DNA from: Clostridia bacterium
Lineage (GTDB): Bacteria > Bacillota > Clostridia > Oscillospirales > CAG-272
Assembly: GCA_017473865.1 (NCBI GenBank)
Contig: JAFUJB010000004.1
Span: 1-35,540 of the forward strand
Reading direction: 5' to 3'
Length of the DNA: 35,540 bases
Below are positions 12,758 to 21,017 of the stretch, one piece after another. Each line of letters begins with the position of its first letter. Within the stretch, counting starts at the first letter, position 1. Under the pieces are notes generated by a model. It was not told where the DNA came from, did not search any database, and was given only the letters and a program-made list of their open reading frames with translations. Made by a program: the position numbers and the translations under genes.

Positions 12758-15700
12758 ATGTCGACTTTTAATTGCAAAGAATATCAAGAGAGTTTATTGC
12801 AGTCAAAGGATATATCCGATTGCGAAAGAGTGCCTGTACCCAAGTGTGCCAAACACCAGAACTACATTTTTATCAGCTATTCTCACAAGGATTATAAAAA
12901 AGTTTACCACGACCTTGCGGCAATGTACGATTCGGGCGTGCGTTTTTGGTATGACGAAGAGCTTTTGGCAGGGTATGACTGGGACGACGAGGTGTACAAG
13001 AAGATAAACGATCCCCATTGCAGCGGCGTTATTTTCTATCTCAGCGAGAACTTTTTCAACAGCGATTCGATTTATAAAGAGATACTGACCACTATGGGCA
13101 GAAATCTCAAGCTTGAGTCCGAAAAGGTGGCAAAGGGATATTTTTGCGTAAATCTGACGAAAAACAGCCCCTCTTCTATGATAAAAAGCGCGCTGAGCGA
13201 CGATATAAAAAGCGAACTCTTTGAAGATGACGACCAGAATTTTCAGGAGTTTCTTCTTGATGCATTCAGAGATTCGGCAACGTATATTACTCACGGTTCA
13301 AAAGGTTATCTTGAAAAGCTTCTCGTGCAGATACGCCGTCAGTTCAACGTAATCGACCTTACGGGAGACGACGCGTCTCTTACGGGAGATTACAAGGGCG
13401 AGATGCTTAACGGCAGACGTAACGGCTTTGGTGTTTGTACCTATGAAAACGGACAGGTATACGAGGGCGAGTGGAAAGATAACAAATATAACGGTAAGGG
13501 AAAACTTACTTATCCGGTCGGCGATCAGAGAGAATATCTTGAAGGTATTTTCCTGAACGGCAGGGCAAACGGACAGTGTATTTTCAGAATGAAAAACGGC
13601 GACGTGTATGAAGGAGAAATGCACGAAGGCAAAACTACCGGTTATTTCAAGTACACACAAAGCAACGGATATGTCTATGAAGGCGATCTTGTAAGCGGAC
13701 AGAAAAACGGAAAGGGAAGACTTGTTTATCCGAAATCAAGTACTATTGAATATTACGAGGGCGATTGGAAGAACAACAACCCCAACGGAAAAGGTGTCAT
13801 TATCTACAAAAGCGGTGGCTCGTATGAGGGCGATTTTTATCTTGGCAAGTGTCATGGACAGGGAGTATATTATTATCCGGAAAGCTCTCATTATGAAAAA
13901 TATGAGGGTGCATTCGTCAACGACAAATACGAGGGTTACGGTTTAATAACGTATAAAAACGGCAAAACGTGGCAGGGCGAATGGAAGGCAAGTGCTCAAA
14001 GCACGGGCAACGGTTGCGTTGTTTACAACAACAAAAGAGTCTATGAAGGCGAATTAAAAAACGGAAAAACAGACGGTAAGGGCAGAATGACCTATGCCGA
14101 AAATGAAAAATGGGAATATTACGAGGGCGATTGGAAAGAAGGCGACATCGTCGGCAACGGCGTAATGAAATATAAAGACGGCAGTTGTTACGAGGGTGAA
14201 TGGCTTAAAGCCAAATATGAAGGGCACGGAAAACTGAAGTATGAAGAAACCAGCCACATAGTTTCATACGAAGGCGAGTTCAAAGAGGGTAAACTTGACG
14301 GTTTCGGCAAGATACTCTTTAAAAGCGGTGTCATATATGAGGGAGATTTTTCCGAAGGAACTTATAATGGCGTCGGTAAGATGCTGTACGAAAAAACAAG
14401 TAACGCCGTTATGTATGAGGGCGAGTGGAAAAAAGGAGACCGAACGGGTTACGGGAAAACTGTATTCAGAAACGGCGAGATATACGAAGGCGAATATTTG
14501 AAAAACAGTTTCAACGGCAAGGGTACTTATATCTATGCCGAGTCTTCTAATATGCAAAAATATGAAGGTCAGTGGAAGACCGGCAAGAGAGACGGGTTTG
14601 GTAAACTTACCTTTAAAAACGGCGAGGTGTATGAAGGCGAATGGATTAACAATGAATATAGCGGCAAAGGTACTTTGACCTACGGACCGCAAACCGAGTT
14701 GGGTGTATATACGGGCGAATGGAAAGCAAATAAGTGCAACGGTCAGGGTGTCGTTACCTATAAGACGGGCGAAAAATGGGAAGGTACTTTTGAAAACGGC
14801 CTGAGACTGAACGGTTACGGTACGATGAAATATTCTTCCGGAAGAGTATATGTCGGAGAAATAAAAAATTTCAAGCTTAACGGCAAGGGTAAGATGGTAT
14901 ACGCCTCAAATGAACGTTTTGATTATTACGATGGTGATTGGCAGGACGACAAGTTGGGACCTGTCGGAATACTTACTTATAAAAACGGCGAATCGTATGA
15001 AGGCGAATGGAATGACGGCAAATATCACGGACAGGGCGTATTTACTTATAAACCCGACTCAAATTTAGAAAAGTATGAAGGAAGCTGGAAAAATGAAAAA
15101 AGAGACGGTTTTGGTAAGCTTACCTTTAAAAACGGTGAAGTTTATGAAGGTGAGTGGGTAAACGACGCATATTGCGGCAAAGGATTATATCTGTATACCG
15201 CAAGTAAGCTATTTGAAAAGTACGAAGGTTCTTTTGAAAAAAGCATACAAAACGGCTACGGTTTATTAACGTATAGAGACGGCACAACATGGCAGGGTGA
15301 ATGGAAAGACGGAAAGTCCTATAACGGCGACGGTAAGATAATCTACAAACACGGGGCGTATTTCGGAACTGTTGTGAACGGAAAAGCTGAAGGAATAGGC
15401 AAAATGATATATAACGCGGGAGACGCGAGGGAGTCCTATGACGGAAACTTTGAAAATGGACTGATTAACGGTTTTGGAAAAATGATCTACAGAAACGGCG
15501 ATATCTATGAGGGTCAATGGAAAGACGGAGTCCATGACGGTAACGGAAAGTTTACTTTTGCAAACGGTGCGGTCTACGACGGAGGATTCAAAGACGGACG
15601 GTATAACGGCCATGGTGTTATGATATATTCCCCGAATTACGAAATGTTCAAGAAATACGACGGAAATTGGAGTGACGGTAAGAAGTCGGGCGAAGGCAAA

Positions 15701-15910
15701 ATGAAATATATAAGCGGTTCTTACTATAACGGACAGTGGGAAAACGACGTATTTAACGGGCATGGAACATATCATCAAAAGGGCATATTCGGTAAAACAC
15801 GAAGCGGTCTCTGGGTGAACGGTAAATATGATATTTCCAACAGTAAATTCAGACAGTGGCTCTGGAAGTATTACGAAAAACGCAACAAAGACGACGATGA
15901 TAGTATATAA
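12758..15910 (+). CDS. TIR-domain protein with about 33 MORN repeats
   Basis: A 1,050-residue protein without signal peptide or membrane segment, so probably cytosolic. After about 35 lead residues comes a TIR domain (about 36-195): the strand-A motif YIFISYSHKD (36-45), a BB-loop-like region FWYDEELLAGYDWDDEV (63-79), and NSDSIYKEI, in which Glu108 aligns with the catalytic Glu of NAD-cleaving TIR domains. From residue 211 to about 1,010 there are roughly 33 MORN repeats (YEGEWxxxxxxGxGxxxY), mostly alternating 23 and 26 residues, then a basic/aromatic tail ending KRNKDDDDSI. Known TIR domains hydrolyse NAD or signal; MORN arrays form elongated beta-sheets that bind lipids or proteins. GGGAG lies five bases before the chosen ATG; an upstream GTG at 12731 would add nine residues. 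It is a single-gene unit with its own promoter and terminator. The function is unknown; defence or regulated NAD depletion is inference. Confidence 0.92.
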   Translation: MSTFNCKEYQESLLQSKDISDCERVPVPKCAKHQNYIFISYSHKDYKKVYHDLAAMYDSGVRFWYDEELLAGYDWDDEVYKKINDPHCSGVIFYLSENFFNSDSIYKEILTTMGRNLKLESEKVAKGYFCVNLTKNSPSSMIKSALSDDIKSELFEDDDQNFQEFLLDAFRDSATYITHGSKGYLEKLLVQIRRQFNVIDLTGDDASLTGDYKGEMLNGRRNGFGVCTYENGQVYEGEWKDNKYNGKGKLTYPVGDQREYLEGIFLNGRANGQCIFRMKNGDVYEGEMHEGKTTGYFKYTQSNGYVYEGDLVSGQKNGKGRLVYPKSSTIEYYEGDWKNNNPNGKGVIIYKSGGSYEGDFYLGKCHGQGVYYYPESSHYEKYEGAFVNDKYEGYGLITYKNGKTWQGEWKASAQSTGNGCVVYNNKRVYEGELKNGKTDGKGRMTYAENEKWEYYEGDWKEGDIVGNGVMKYKDGSCYEGEWLKAKYEGHGKLKYEETSHIVSYEGEFKEGKLDGFGKILFKSGVIYEGDFSEGTYNGVGKMLYEKTSNAVMYEGEWKKGDRTGYGKTVFRNGEIYEGEYLKNSFNGKGTYIYAESSNMQKYEGQWKTGKRDGFGKLTFKNGEVYEGEWINNEYSGKGTLTYGPQTELGVYTGEWKANKCNGQGVVTYKTGEKWEGTFENGLRLNGYGTMKYSSGRVYVGEIKNFKLNGKGKMVYASNERFDYYDGDWQDDKLGPVGILTYKNGESYEGEWNDGKYHGQGVFTYKPDSNLEKYEGSWKNEKRDGFGKLTFKNGEVYEGEWVNDAYCGKGLYLYTASKLFEKYEGSFEKSIQNGYGLLTYRDGTTWQGEWKDGKSYNGDGKIIYKHGAYFGTVVNGKAEGIGKMIYNAGDARESYDGNFENGLINGFGKMIYRNGDIYEGQWKDGVHDGNGKFTFANGAVYDGGFKDGRYNGHGVMIYSPNYEMFKKYDGNWSDGKKSGEGKMKYISGSYYNGQWENDVFNGHGTYHQKGIFGKTRSGLWVNGKYDISNSKFRQWLWKYYEKRNKDDDDSI

Positions 15911-15954
15911 AACAAGAATGTGTGAGGGCTTAGCCCCCACACATTCTTGTTTTA
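15911..15954. terminator. Bidirectional terminator between TIR-MORN and cotJC
   Basis: AACAAGAATGTGTG (15911-15924) and CACACATTCTTGTT (15939-15952) form a 14-bp stem that extends inward as GGGCT/AGCCC. T-rich ends on both strands let it serve both convergent genes. Confidence 0.85.
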
Positions 15955-15968
15955 TGCAATTTATTGTG

Positions 15969-16616
15969 TTAATTGCAACCGCAACCGTTATTCTTATTAT
16001 CTCTGCAGTCAATGCCTGCTTTATCGAATGCGGGGTTATACATATAATAGTTTTTCTTTTCGCAAGATTTATCCTGCATAATTCTTAGTGCGTCGCCGAA
16101 ACGCTGATAGTGAACTACTTCTCTTGCGCGAAGGAATTTGATTGCATCGGAAACGTCGGGATCGTCCGAAAGGCGCAGAATGTTGTCGTAGGTTACTCTT
16201 GCTTTTTGTTCTGCAGCAAGGTCTTCGTGAATGTCGGCAAATACGTCGCCTTTGACCGCCAGATAAGCGGTAGTAAAGGGCACGCCTGCCGCCGAAACGG
16301 GGTATATGCCTGTTGTATGATCGACGAAATATGCGTCAAAACCGGATTTTTTAATTTCATCAATGCTCAGGTTTCGTGTAAGTTGATATACGATAGAACC
16401 TATCATTTCTACGTGGCCAAGTTCCTCAGTTCCGACGTCTGTCAAAATGCCGATTACCTCGTTGTAAGGCATACTGTATCTCTGGTTAAGATAACGAAGG
16501 GAAGCTCCAAGCTCGCCGTCGGGTCCGCCGAGCTGTGTGATTATTGCCTTTGCAAGCTTGGCGTTTGGGGTTTTTATTTTTACAGGGTATTCAAGTTTCT
16601 TTTCATAGATCCACAT
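15969..16616 (-). CDS. cotJC: Spore coat protein CotJC (manganese-catalase family)
   Basis: A 215-residue protein of the manganese-catalase fold found in the coat of Bacillus and Clostridium spores. It begins MWIYEKKLEYPVKIKTPNAKLAK and contains ILTDVGTEELGHVEMIGSIV (near residue 60), whose Glu and His residues are typical metal ligands. A second helix pair around AAEQKARVTYDNIL and AREVVHYQRFGDAL completes the ligand set. A short Cys/Asn-rich tail (CRDNKNNGCGCN) follows. GAGGGA, located in the end of cotJB, precedes the ATG. It is the last gene of cotJABC, ended by the hairpin at 15911-15954. It may remove hydrogen peroxide at the spore surface. Confidence 0.95.
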   Translation of the reverse strand: MWIYEKKLEYPVKIKTPNAKLAKAIITQLGGPDGELGASLRYLNQRYSMPYNEVIGILTDVGTEELGHVEMIGSIVYQLTRNLSIDEIKKSGFDAYFVDHTTGIYPVSAAGVPFTTAYLAVKGDVFADIHEDLAAEQKARVTYDNILRLSDDPDVSDAIKFLRAREVVHYQRFGDALRIMQDKSCEKKNYYMYNPAFDKAGIDCRDNKNNGCGCN

Positions 16617-16621
16617 ATATA

Positions 16622-16870
16622 TTATCCCTCACATTTCCAAGGCCAGGGCGAGTCGATCCAGTTCCACGTGTCGCCCTTGGTTGAATTTGCGGTCAAAGGA
16701 CCGTATTTTTCTTCGTATTCGTTGCGCAGATGATTTGCCTTTTCTCTCGTTGCGTAGAAATATTCCAGCGCTTTATTGCAGTACGGATATACGTCAAGGT
16801 AAAGATTTGCCTCGATAAGCTCGAAATCGGCAGTCTGCACTTTTTTGAGCATTTTTTCTCTTTCTGTCAT
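16622..16870 (-). CDS. cotJB: Spore coat protein CotJB
   Basis: An 82-residue protein with the CotJB signature: an N-terminal helix LLKKVQ-like (MLKKVQTADFELIEANLYLDVYPYCNKALEYF), and a C-terminal YEEKYGPLTANSTKGDTWNWIDSPWPWKCEG whose Trp-Pro-rich end is typical. CotJB is needed with CotJA for assembling CotJC into the coat. Its ATG overlaps the cotJA stop in ATGA, and its last codons carry the ribosome site of cotJC. Confidence 0.93.
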   Translation of the reverse strand: MTEREKMLKKVQTADFELIEANLYLDVYPYCNKALEYFYATREKANHLRNEYEEKYGPLTANSTKGDTWNWIDSPWPWKCEG

Positions 16871-17160
16871 AACAGGCAGCAGCCTCCCTTTCCGTTTTTG
16901 TAGCCTTCAAAGGGCTTGTTAAGCTCCATAAATATTGTTCCCTCGGTAAAGCCTTTATCACAGGGATAGAGGTTTTGCCAATTCTGGTAGGGAGAATAAA
17001 CCATTCCGAGCTTGTAGTTCATCTCTTCGGTGTTGGCGTAGCTGCGGGGGGTATATGAACAGCCGCATTTGTCTGACGTTCTCCTGTTTGCCGCGTAATT
17101 TCTTTCGGGCGCACAGCCGCAGGCAGTGGGCTGACGGTAACAGCCTCTGTTGTAATTCAT
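16867..17160 (-). CDS. cotJA: Spore coat-associated protein CotJA
   Basis: A 97-residue protein. The C-terminal half (LGMVYSPYQNWQNLYPCDKGFTEGTIFMELNKPFEGY) is the conserved CotJA domain. The N-terminal half is Cys/Arg/Asn-rich, and the tail ends GGCCLL. AAGGAG lies nine bases before the ATG. It is the first gene of cotJABC. A sporulation (sigma-E) promoter would be expected upstream; a GCATATT stretch near 17230 fits the -35 pattern, but I see no convincing -10. Confidence 0.92.
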   Translation of the reverse strand: MNYNRGCYRQPTACGCAPERNYAANRRTSDKCGCSYTPRSYANTEEMNYKLGMVYSPYQNWQNLYPCDKGFTEGTIFMELNKPFEGYKNGKGGCCLL

Positions 17161-17532
17161 AAATTACTTCTCCTTAATTTTTAAGTCAAATTTTTTGTTG
17201 AAAAGAATAAATCTCCTCGATGTATAATATGCTTTATGGGGGAGATTGGGCACTCGTAATTTTTTTGCGTGTTTCAAAATTCTGCAATTTCTACCAAAAT
17301 GATAAATGCAACAAAAAAATTAGTTAAAAATCGTTCAAAATATATATTTACAAATCGACAAATATGAGTTATAATAGGGAATGGTAAACTCACAGCAGCA
17401 CGACAGATCGATTATCTTGTGAAATATCAATCTTATGATATTTTTTGTACATAAAGATAATGCTCTGTTGTGTTTTTCTTTTTAGCCAAAACCGTCGGTA
17501 TATGTGCTATGCCCATATACCGACGGTTTTTA
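17161..17532. other. Intergenic region between cotJA and the Csp genes
   Basis: A 372-base AT-rich region. The left half is the untranslated leader of cotJABC. The right half contains a plus-strand promoter (17347-17375) and a candidate small transcript that ends at the hairpin 17488-17530. No protein-coding gene is visible beyond a 13-codon frame. Confidence 0.55.
17347..17375 (+). promoter_or_regulatory. Sigma-A-type promoter with no conventional gene downstream
   Basis: TTTACA (17347-17352) and TATAAT (17370-17375) are spaced exactly 17 bases on the plus strand. The nearest downstream genes are on the other strand, so it would drive only a short RNA. Confidence 0.6.
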
Positions 17533-17533
17533 T
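17381..17533 (+). ncRNA. Candidate small RNA or leaderless micro-ORF transcript
   Basis: From a start near 17381, six bases past the TATAAT box, to the terminator at 17488-17530, a transcript of about 150 bases is predicted. It begins with ATG and an uninterrupted 13-codon frame (MVNSQQHDRSIIL) at the probable first base, and contains an AT-only hairpin (AAATATCA at 17422-17429 with TGATATTT at 17436-17443) followed by Ts. I recognise no RNA family. Confidence 0.4.
17488..17533. terminator. Bidirectional terminator downstream of the Csp genes
   Basis: AAAACCGTCGGTATATG (17488-17504) and CATATACCGACGGTTTT (17514-17530) form a perfect 17-bp stem with a nine-base loop and T runs at both ends. 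It would end both the minus-strand Csp operon (stop at 17533) and the plus-strand small transcript. Confidence 0.9.
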
Positions 17534-19233
17534 TATGTTTCCCTCAATAGATTAAAGGAGTTATACAAATCAAGCTTTCCGTAGCCCCACTGAAAGTTGG
17601 GATACATCATATTATTATCCCGCTCGCAGCCGCGTATAAGATATCCTTTTATCTGAAAAGTATCGAGAGTGGGCGCATTTCCTTCGACAATGCCCCATTG
17701 CAGCATAAGCGCGCAGGCGCCCGTTGTAATGGCGGCAGAAACGGATGTGCCGCTCATAACTCCCTCGCTTCGAGGATAATATCCTATAACTCTTACTCCG
17801 GGAGCTACAAAGTCGGGTGAATTTGACGGCATTCGTGTGGGGCCCCACGAAGAATTAATAAAAAGGCTGTTGTCTGAATTGTTATAAGCCCCGATCGTTA
17901 TCACCGCTGACGAAGTGCCTGGAACGGTAATGGTTGAATACGGGTCAGGTTCAAGAAACTCAATACCCTGATAACCGACGCTTGAAATAGGCAGATATGC
18001 GTCCACTTTGCCGTCAAGTACAATATCACCGTAGAGGGTTATTGTCCAAAGTCCCGGAGTGGCGTTTTCAATCTTTATGATAGTAGCCTGCCCCGAGCTT
18101 ATGGACAGGGGAAAATAATATTGTATTGTAACTTTGGCTTTTTCAAGTACGAGGCGGGATGTATATGAAGTACCGCCTTTTGCGGGGATTCTGCCTACGA
18201 TTTCACCGGTAGGCGAGGTAAGGGAAACGGATATCCTGTCGGATGCCGAGTTGAGTAAAGACAGATATATTCCGCTTCCAGCGTTTTCGTTGTTGACGGT
18301 AAAATTGACTTGCCCTCCCTGTGTTACGTTCACCTGTGCGTGATGCCGTTCTTGGCTTTCGTTACCTGCTGCCGCACAGATGCATACGCCCGTTATGTTT
18401 GCCGCCATACCTATGTACTGTTCAAAAAGTGTATTGCCGTCGTGCGAGCCGCTGTTTGTTCCGACGCCGAGACAGATGGCGACGGGTCTGCCGAGCTCCC
18501 TTGCTTTTTGGAGTATATATTCTATGCCGAGCATAACCGACGTCGATTCGTATACGTTTTCGTTGTCTTCTGGTACAAGATAATTATTTCGGATAAACTC
18601 TCCTGCTTCTTTAAGCTTAACAACCACAAGCTCAGAGTCGGGGGCTGCCCCCTTAAAGTTGCCGGATTCGCGACCCGATGCTAACGATGCGAGAAAAGTT
18701 CCGTGTCCGTTTTCGTCCCTGCTGGGCACGATATCGTATGGAGTGCGGCTTTGCAATGCCTCATTTATCATACTGTTCGTATATTCAGTACCAATGTAAA
18801 AATTATCTGGAGGATTGCCGGAAATTGTCTGGTCATATATTGACACTATCTTGCTTGTACCGTCCTCAAACCTGAATATCGGGCTTGTGTAGTCAATTCC
18901 CGTGTCAATTATTCCGACAAGTACACCCCGTCCCGTAAGCTCAAGAAAAGACTGTTCCTGAACTTGAATTATTCCGGCACTCTCCAGAGCCGAGCGGTCG
19001 AGCAGTCCCATCGCATAGGGCAGAGAAGAATAAAAGTTTGTTCCGAGTATGTCGGAGAGCCTTTCTATATCGGAGTTATTTACGTATCCGAGAATAAAAT
19101 AGTCGGACAGTATTTGCGTAACTCTGACAAACGGATAGTTTTGTATCTCGTTTATGTAATATTCATTTGCCCTTATGACAAAATCTGTAGTGTCAGGGGC
19201 ATTTGCGAATTCGTTTAGACTTTCATTATTCAA
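17533..19233 (-). CDS. Subtilisin-family Csp-like germination protease (second gene)
   Basis: A 566-residue S8 serine protease with complete catalytic residues: Asp110 in IIDTGID, His177 in DENGHGT, oxyanion Asn291 in AAAGNES, and Ser497 in SGTSVSAA. The long insertion between the Asn and Ser regions (about 300-430) is the jelly-roll domain characteristic of clostridial Csp proteases, which cut the inhibitory propeptide from SleC during spore germination. There is no export signal, as expected for proteins made in the mother cell. The start is TTG overlapping the upstream gene's stop (TTGA), with AGGGGGA eight bases before it; no in-frame ATG is nearby. It is the second gene of a coupled pair ending at the hairpin 17488-17530, divergent from the SleC-like gene. 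Confidence 0.85.
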   Translation of the reverse strand: MNNESLNEFANAPDTTDFVIRANEYYINEIQNYPFVRVTQILSDYFILGYVNNSDIERLSDILGTNFYSSLPYAMGLLDRSALESAGIIQVQEQSFLELTGRGVLVGIIDTGIDYTSPIFRFEDGTSKIVSIYDQTISGNPPDNFYIGTEYTNSMINEALQSRTPYDIVPSRDENGHGTFLASLASGRESGNFKGAAPDSELVVVKLKEAGEFIRNNYLVPEDNENVYESTSVMLGIEYILQKARELGRPVAICLGVGTNSGSHDGNTLFEQYIGMAANITGVCICAAAGNESQERHHAQVNVTQGGQVNFTVNNENAGSGIYLSLLNSASDRISVSLTSPTGEIVGRIPAKGGTSYTSRLVLEKAKVTIQYYFPLSISSGQATIIKIENATPGLWTITLYGDIVLDGKVDAYLPISSVGYQGIEFLEPDPYSTITVPGTSSAVITIGAYNNSDNSLFINSSWGPTRMPSNSPDFVAPGVRVIGYYPRSEGVMSGTSVSAAITTGACALMLQWGIVEGNAPTLDTFQIKGYLIRGCERDNNMMYPNFQWGYGKLDLYNSFNLLRET

Positions 19234-20942
19234 AATACCATTCCCCCTTTGTAGTTATTTAATAGATCAAGTGTGTCTGAAATGCATAGCGTACCGTAGC
19301 CTTGTATCCTGTTGGGGTATACGTTGTTTGAGTTTCTCCTTGCGCCTTTCTGGATAAAGGCTTTTACTTTTTGACCGTACAAAAAAGGGTCGTTTCCTCT
19401 GACTATGCCCCATTCCATAATAAGAGCCGATGCGCCCGTAACAAACGGGCACGCCATACTGGTTCCCGTATATCTCATATATCCGCCGCCCTGTCTTGTT
19501 GTAAGTATATTAACGGAAGGGGCAGATACGTCGGGTTTTACGTATACGTTGTTTCGGGTATATCCTCTGCCCGAAAAAGCGGCAGGGGTGTTAGTATATT
19601 GGTCATAACCTGCCACAGATATAACGTTTTGCACGGTAGACGGCAGAGTGAGTGTAACGTTTATGTCCGGAAAGGAAAATGCCGTATTGTTGGTAACGTC
19701 TTCAAGAGTAGGAAGCCATATATCGAATCTGCCGTCAGTTATATCGGCGCCGTAGGCTTCAAGCGACCAAATCCCCTCGCGAATGGAAATATCATTGCTT
19801 TCCATTAATATATACATATCCTGATACTGTGTATACGTTGTGGGCTGACCGTAAAATACGGTAATATTAGTATCCGATAGGGTGAAATTATATACACTTT
19901 GCGTAGGAATAAGTTCCACCGAACGCATACCTGTTGGAGAGATTAGCCTGAAATACATTGTGTCAACGAAGTTTTTCCAAATGGTAATATAAATTTTTGA
20001 GGGGGCATTTGAGACAGAAAATGGAATGTCAAGCGTTTGTCCGTTTTGTAAGATTGCAGAATAGTGATGGGATGCACTCCCCTCGTTTCCCGTGGCGGAA
20101 GATATTACGCATTTCCACTCGTTAGATGCTTCATTTACGTATTGCTCAAACAGGGAGTTACCGTCGTGCGAGCCGTTATTTGTTCCGAAGCTTAAATTAA
20201 TTGAAATGGGGAGATTAAGCTCTTTCGCCTTATCAATGGTATATTTTATTGCCCTCATAACCTCGGTGGTACGAGGAAATGCGCCGTTGCCCCGTCTGCC
20301 GAGTTTAACGGCTATTATTGACGAATCTGGCGCGATACCTCTTTCTCTGCCATCCGATGAGTTACCGTTTCCGCAAGCTATTCCCGCTACCGCCGTTCCG
20401 TGTCCTATGTCGTCGCGAAAATCCAGTACGCTGTAGGGAGAATCAGACATAAGGGCTGTATCTATCATATCCTTTGTATATTCTGCACCCGACCGAAATC
20501 CCATAGGGGGAGTTCCGTCGGCAGTCTGATCCCATATATATAATATACGGCTTGTGTTGTCGGAATTTTTAAAATCGGGATGTGTATAGTCTATTCCCGA
20601 GTCGATTATGCCTACAGCCACCCCGTTGCCTGTCAGAAAATAAGGCTCGCCCTGCGCTCTTGAAGCGCACACAAAAGAACGGCTGAAGGAAAGTTCATAA
20701 GTAAGCGTTTTCGGAAGCTCAACGTATATTATGTCAGGATTTGTATACAGTGTCCTTATCTGTGTTGTACTGCCCGTTATGATGGCAAAATTGTTGTCGA
20801 GTATTTCAATGCTATCAAAACTGTCTGCATATACGGATATGTCGTTAACGTATTTTACGATAACTTCGAGTCTGCCTTCCGAAAGGGGAGGTAGAATAAA
20901 ATCTGAAATTCTTTCGTTGATATCGGCTGTAATATTCATCAT
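19230..20942 (-). CDS. Subtilisin-family Csp-like germination protease (first gene)
   Basis: An S8 protease of about 570 residues, similar in plan to its downstream neighbour. Catalytic Asp is in IIDSGIDYTHPDF (about 114), His in DDIGHGTAVAG (about 181), oxyanion Asn in SATGNEG (about 286) and Ser in TGTSMACPFVTG (about 495). A jelly-roll insertion lies at about 295-430. The N-terminal roughly 95 residues are probably the propeptide. I place the start at the tandem ATG (20942/20939). AAGGA sits immediately before it, an unusually short spacing, so the exact codon is uncertain. A longer frame to 21029 would overlap the divergent SleC-like gene and is less likely. It probably acts with its partner on the SleC-like zymogen. 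Confidence 0.85.
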   Translation of the reverse strand: MMNITADINERISDFILPPLSEGRLEVIVKYVNDISVYADSFDSIEILDNNFAIITGSTTQIRTLYTNPDIIYVELPKTLTYELSFSRSFVCASRAQGEPYFLTGNGVAVGIIDSGIDYTHPDFKNSDNTSRILYIWDQTADGTPPMGFRSGAEYTKDMIDTALMSDSPYSVLDFRDDIGHGTAVAGIACGNGNSSDGRERGIAPDSSIIAVKLGRRGNGAFPRTTEVMRAIKYTIDKAKELNLPISINLSFGTNNGSHDGNSLFEQYVNEASNEWKCVISSATGNEGSASHHYSAILQNGQTLDIPFSVSNAPSKIYITIWKNFVDTMYFRLISPTGMRSVELIPTQSVYNFTLSDTNITVFYGQPTTYTQYQDMYILMESNDISIREGIWSLEAYGADITDGRFDIWLPTLEDVTNNTAFSFPDINVTLTLPSTVQNVISVAGYDQYTNTPAAFSGRGYTRNNVYVKPDVSAPSVNILTTRQGGGYMRYTGTSMACPFVTGASALIMEWGIVRGNDPFLYGQKVKAFIQKGARRNSNNVYPNRIQGYGTLCISDTLDLLNNYKGGMVF

Positions 20943-21017
20943 TCCTTTTCGTTTTTTATGGCAGTATATGCTTTTGATGCATAAGTTGTTATAAAGTAAG
21001 TCTACGAGGTGATTATT

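Noticed and set aside
12803-15270. Several long frames antisense to the TIR-MORN gene
   Set aside because: They are by-products of the biased codon use in the repeats; none has a ribosome site or recognisable domain.
13420-15800. CRISPR-like periodic repeats at DNA level
   Set aside because: The periodicity is the coding MORN array; DNA copies diverge and there are no identical repeats with unique spacers.
12758-15910. Surface adhesin or spore-coat interpretation of the repeat protein
   Set aside because: There is no signal peptide, sortase motif or membrane anchor, and the promoter is of vegetative type; the TIR domain points to an intracellular role.
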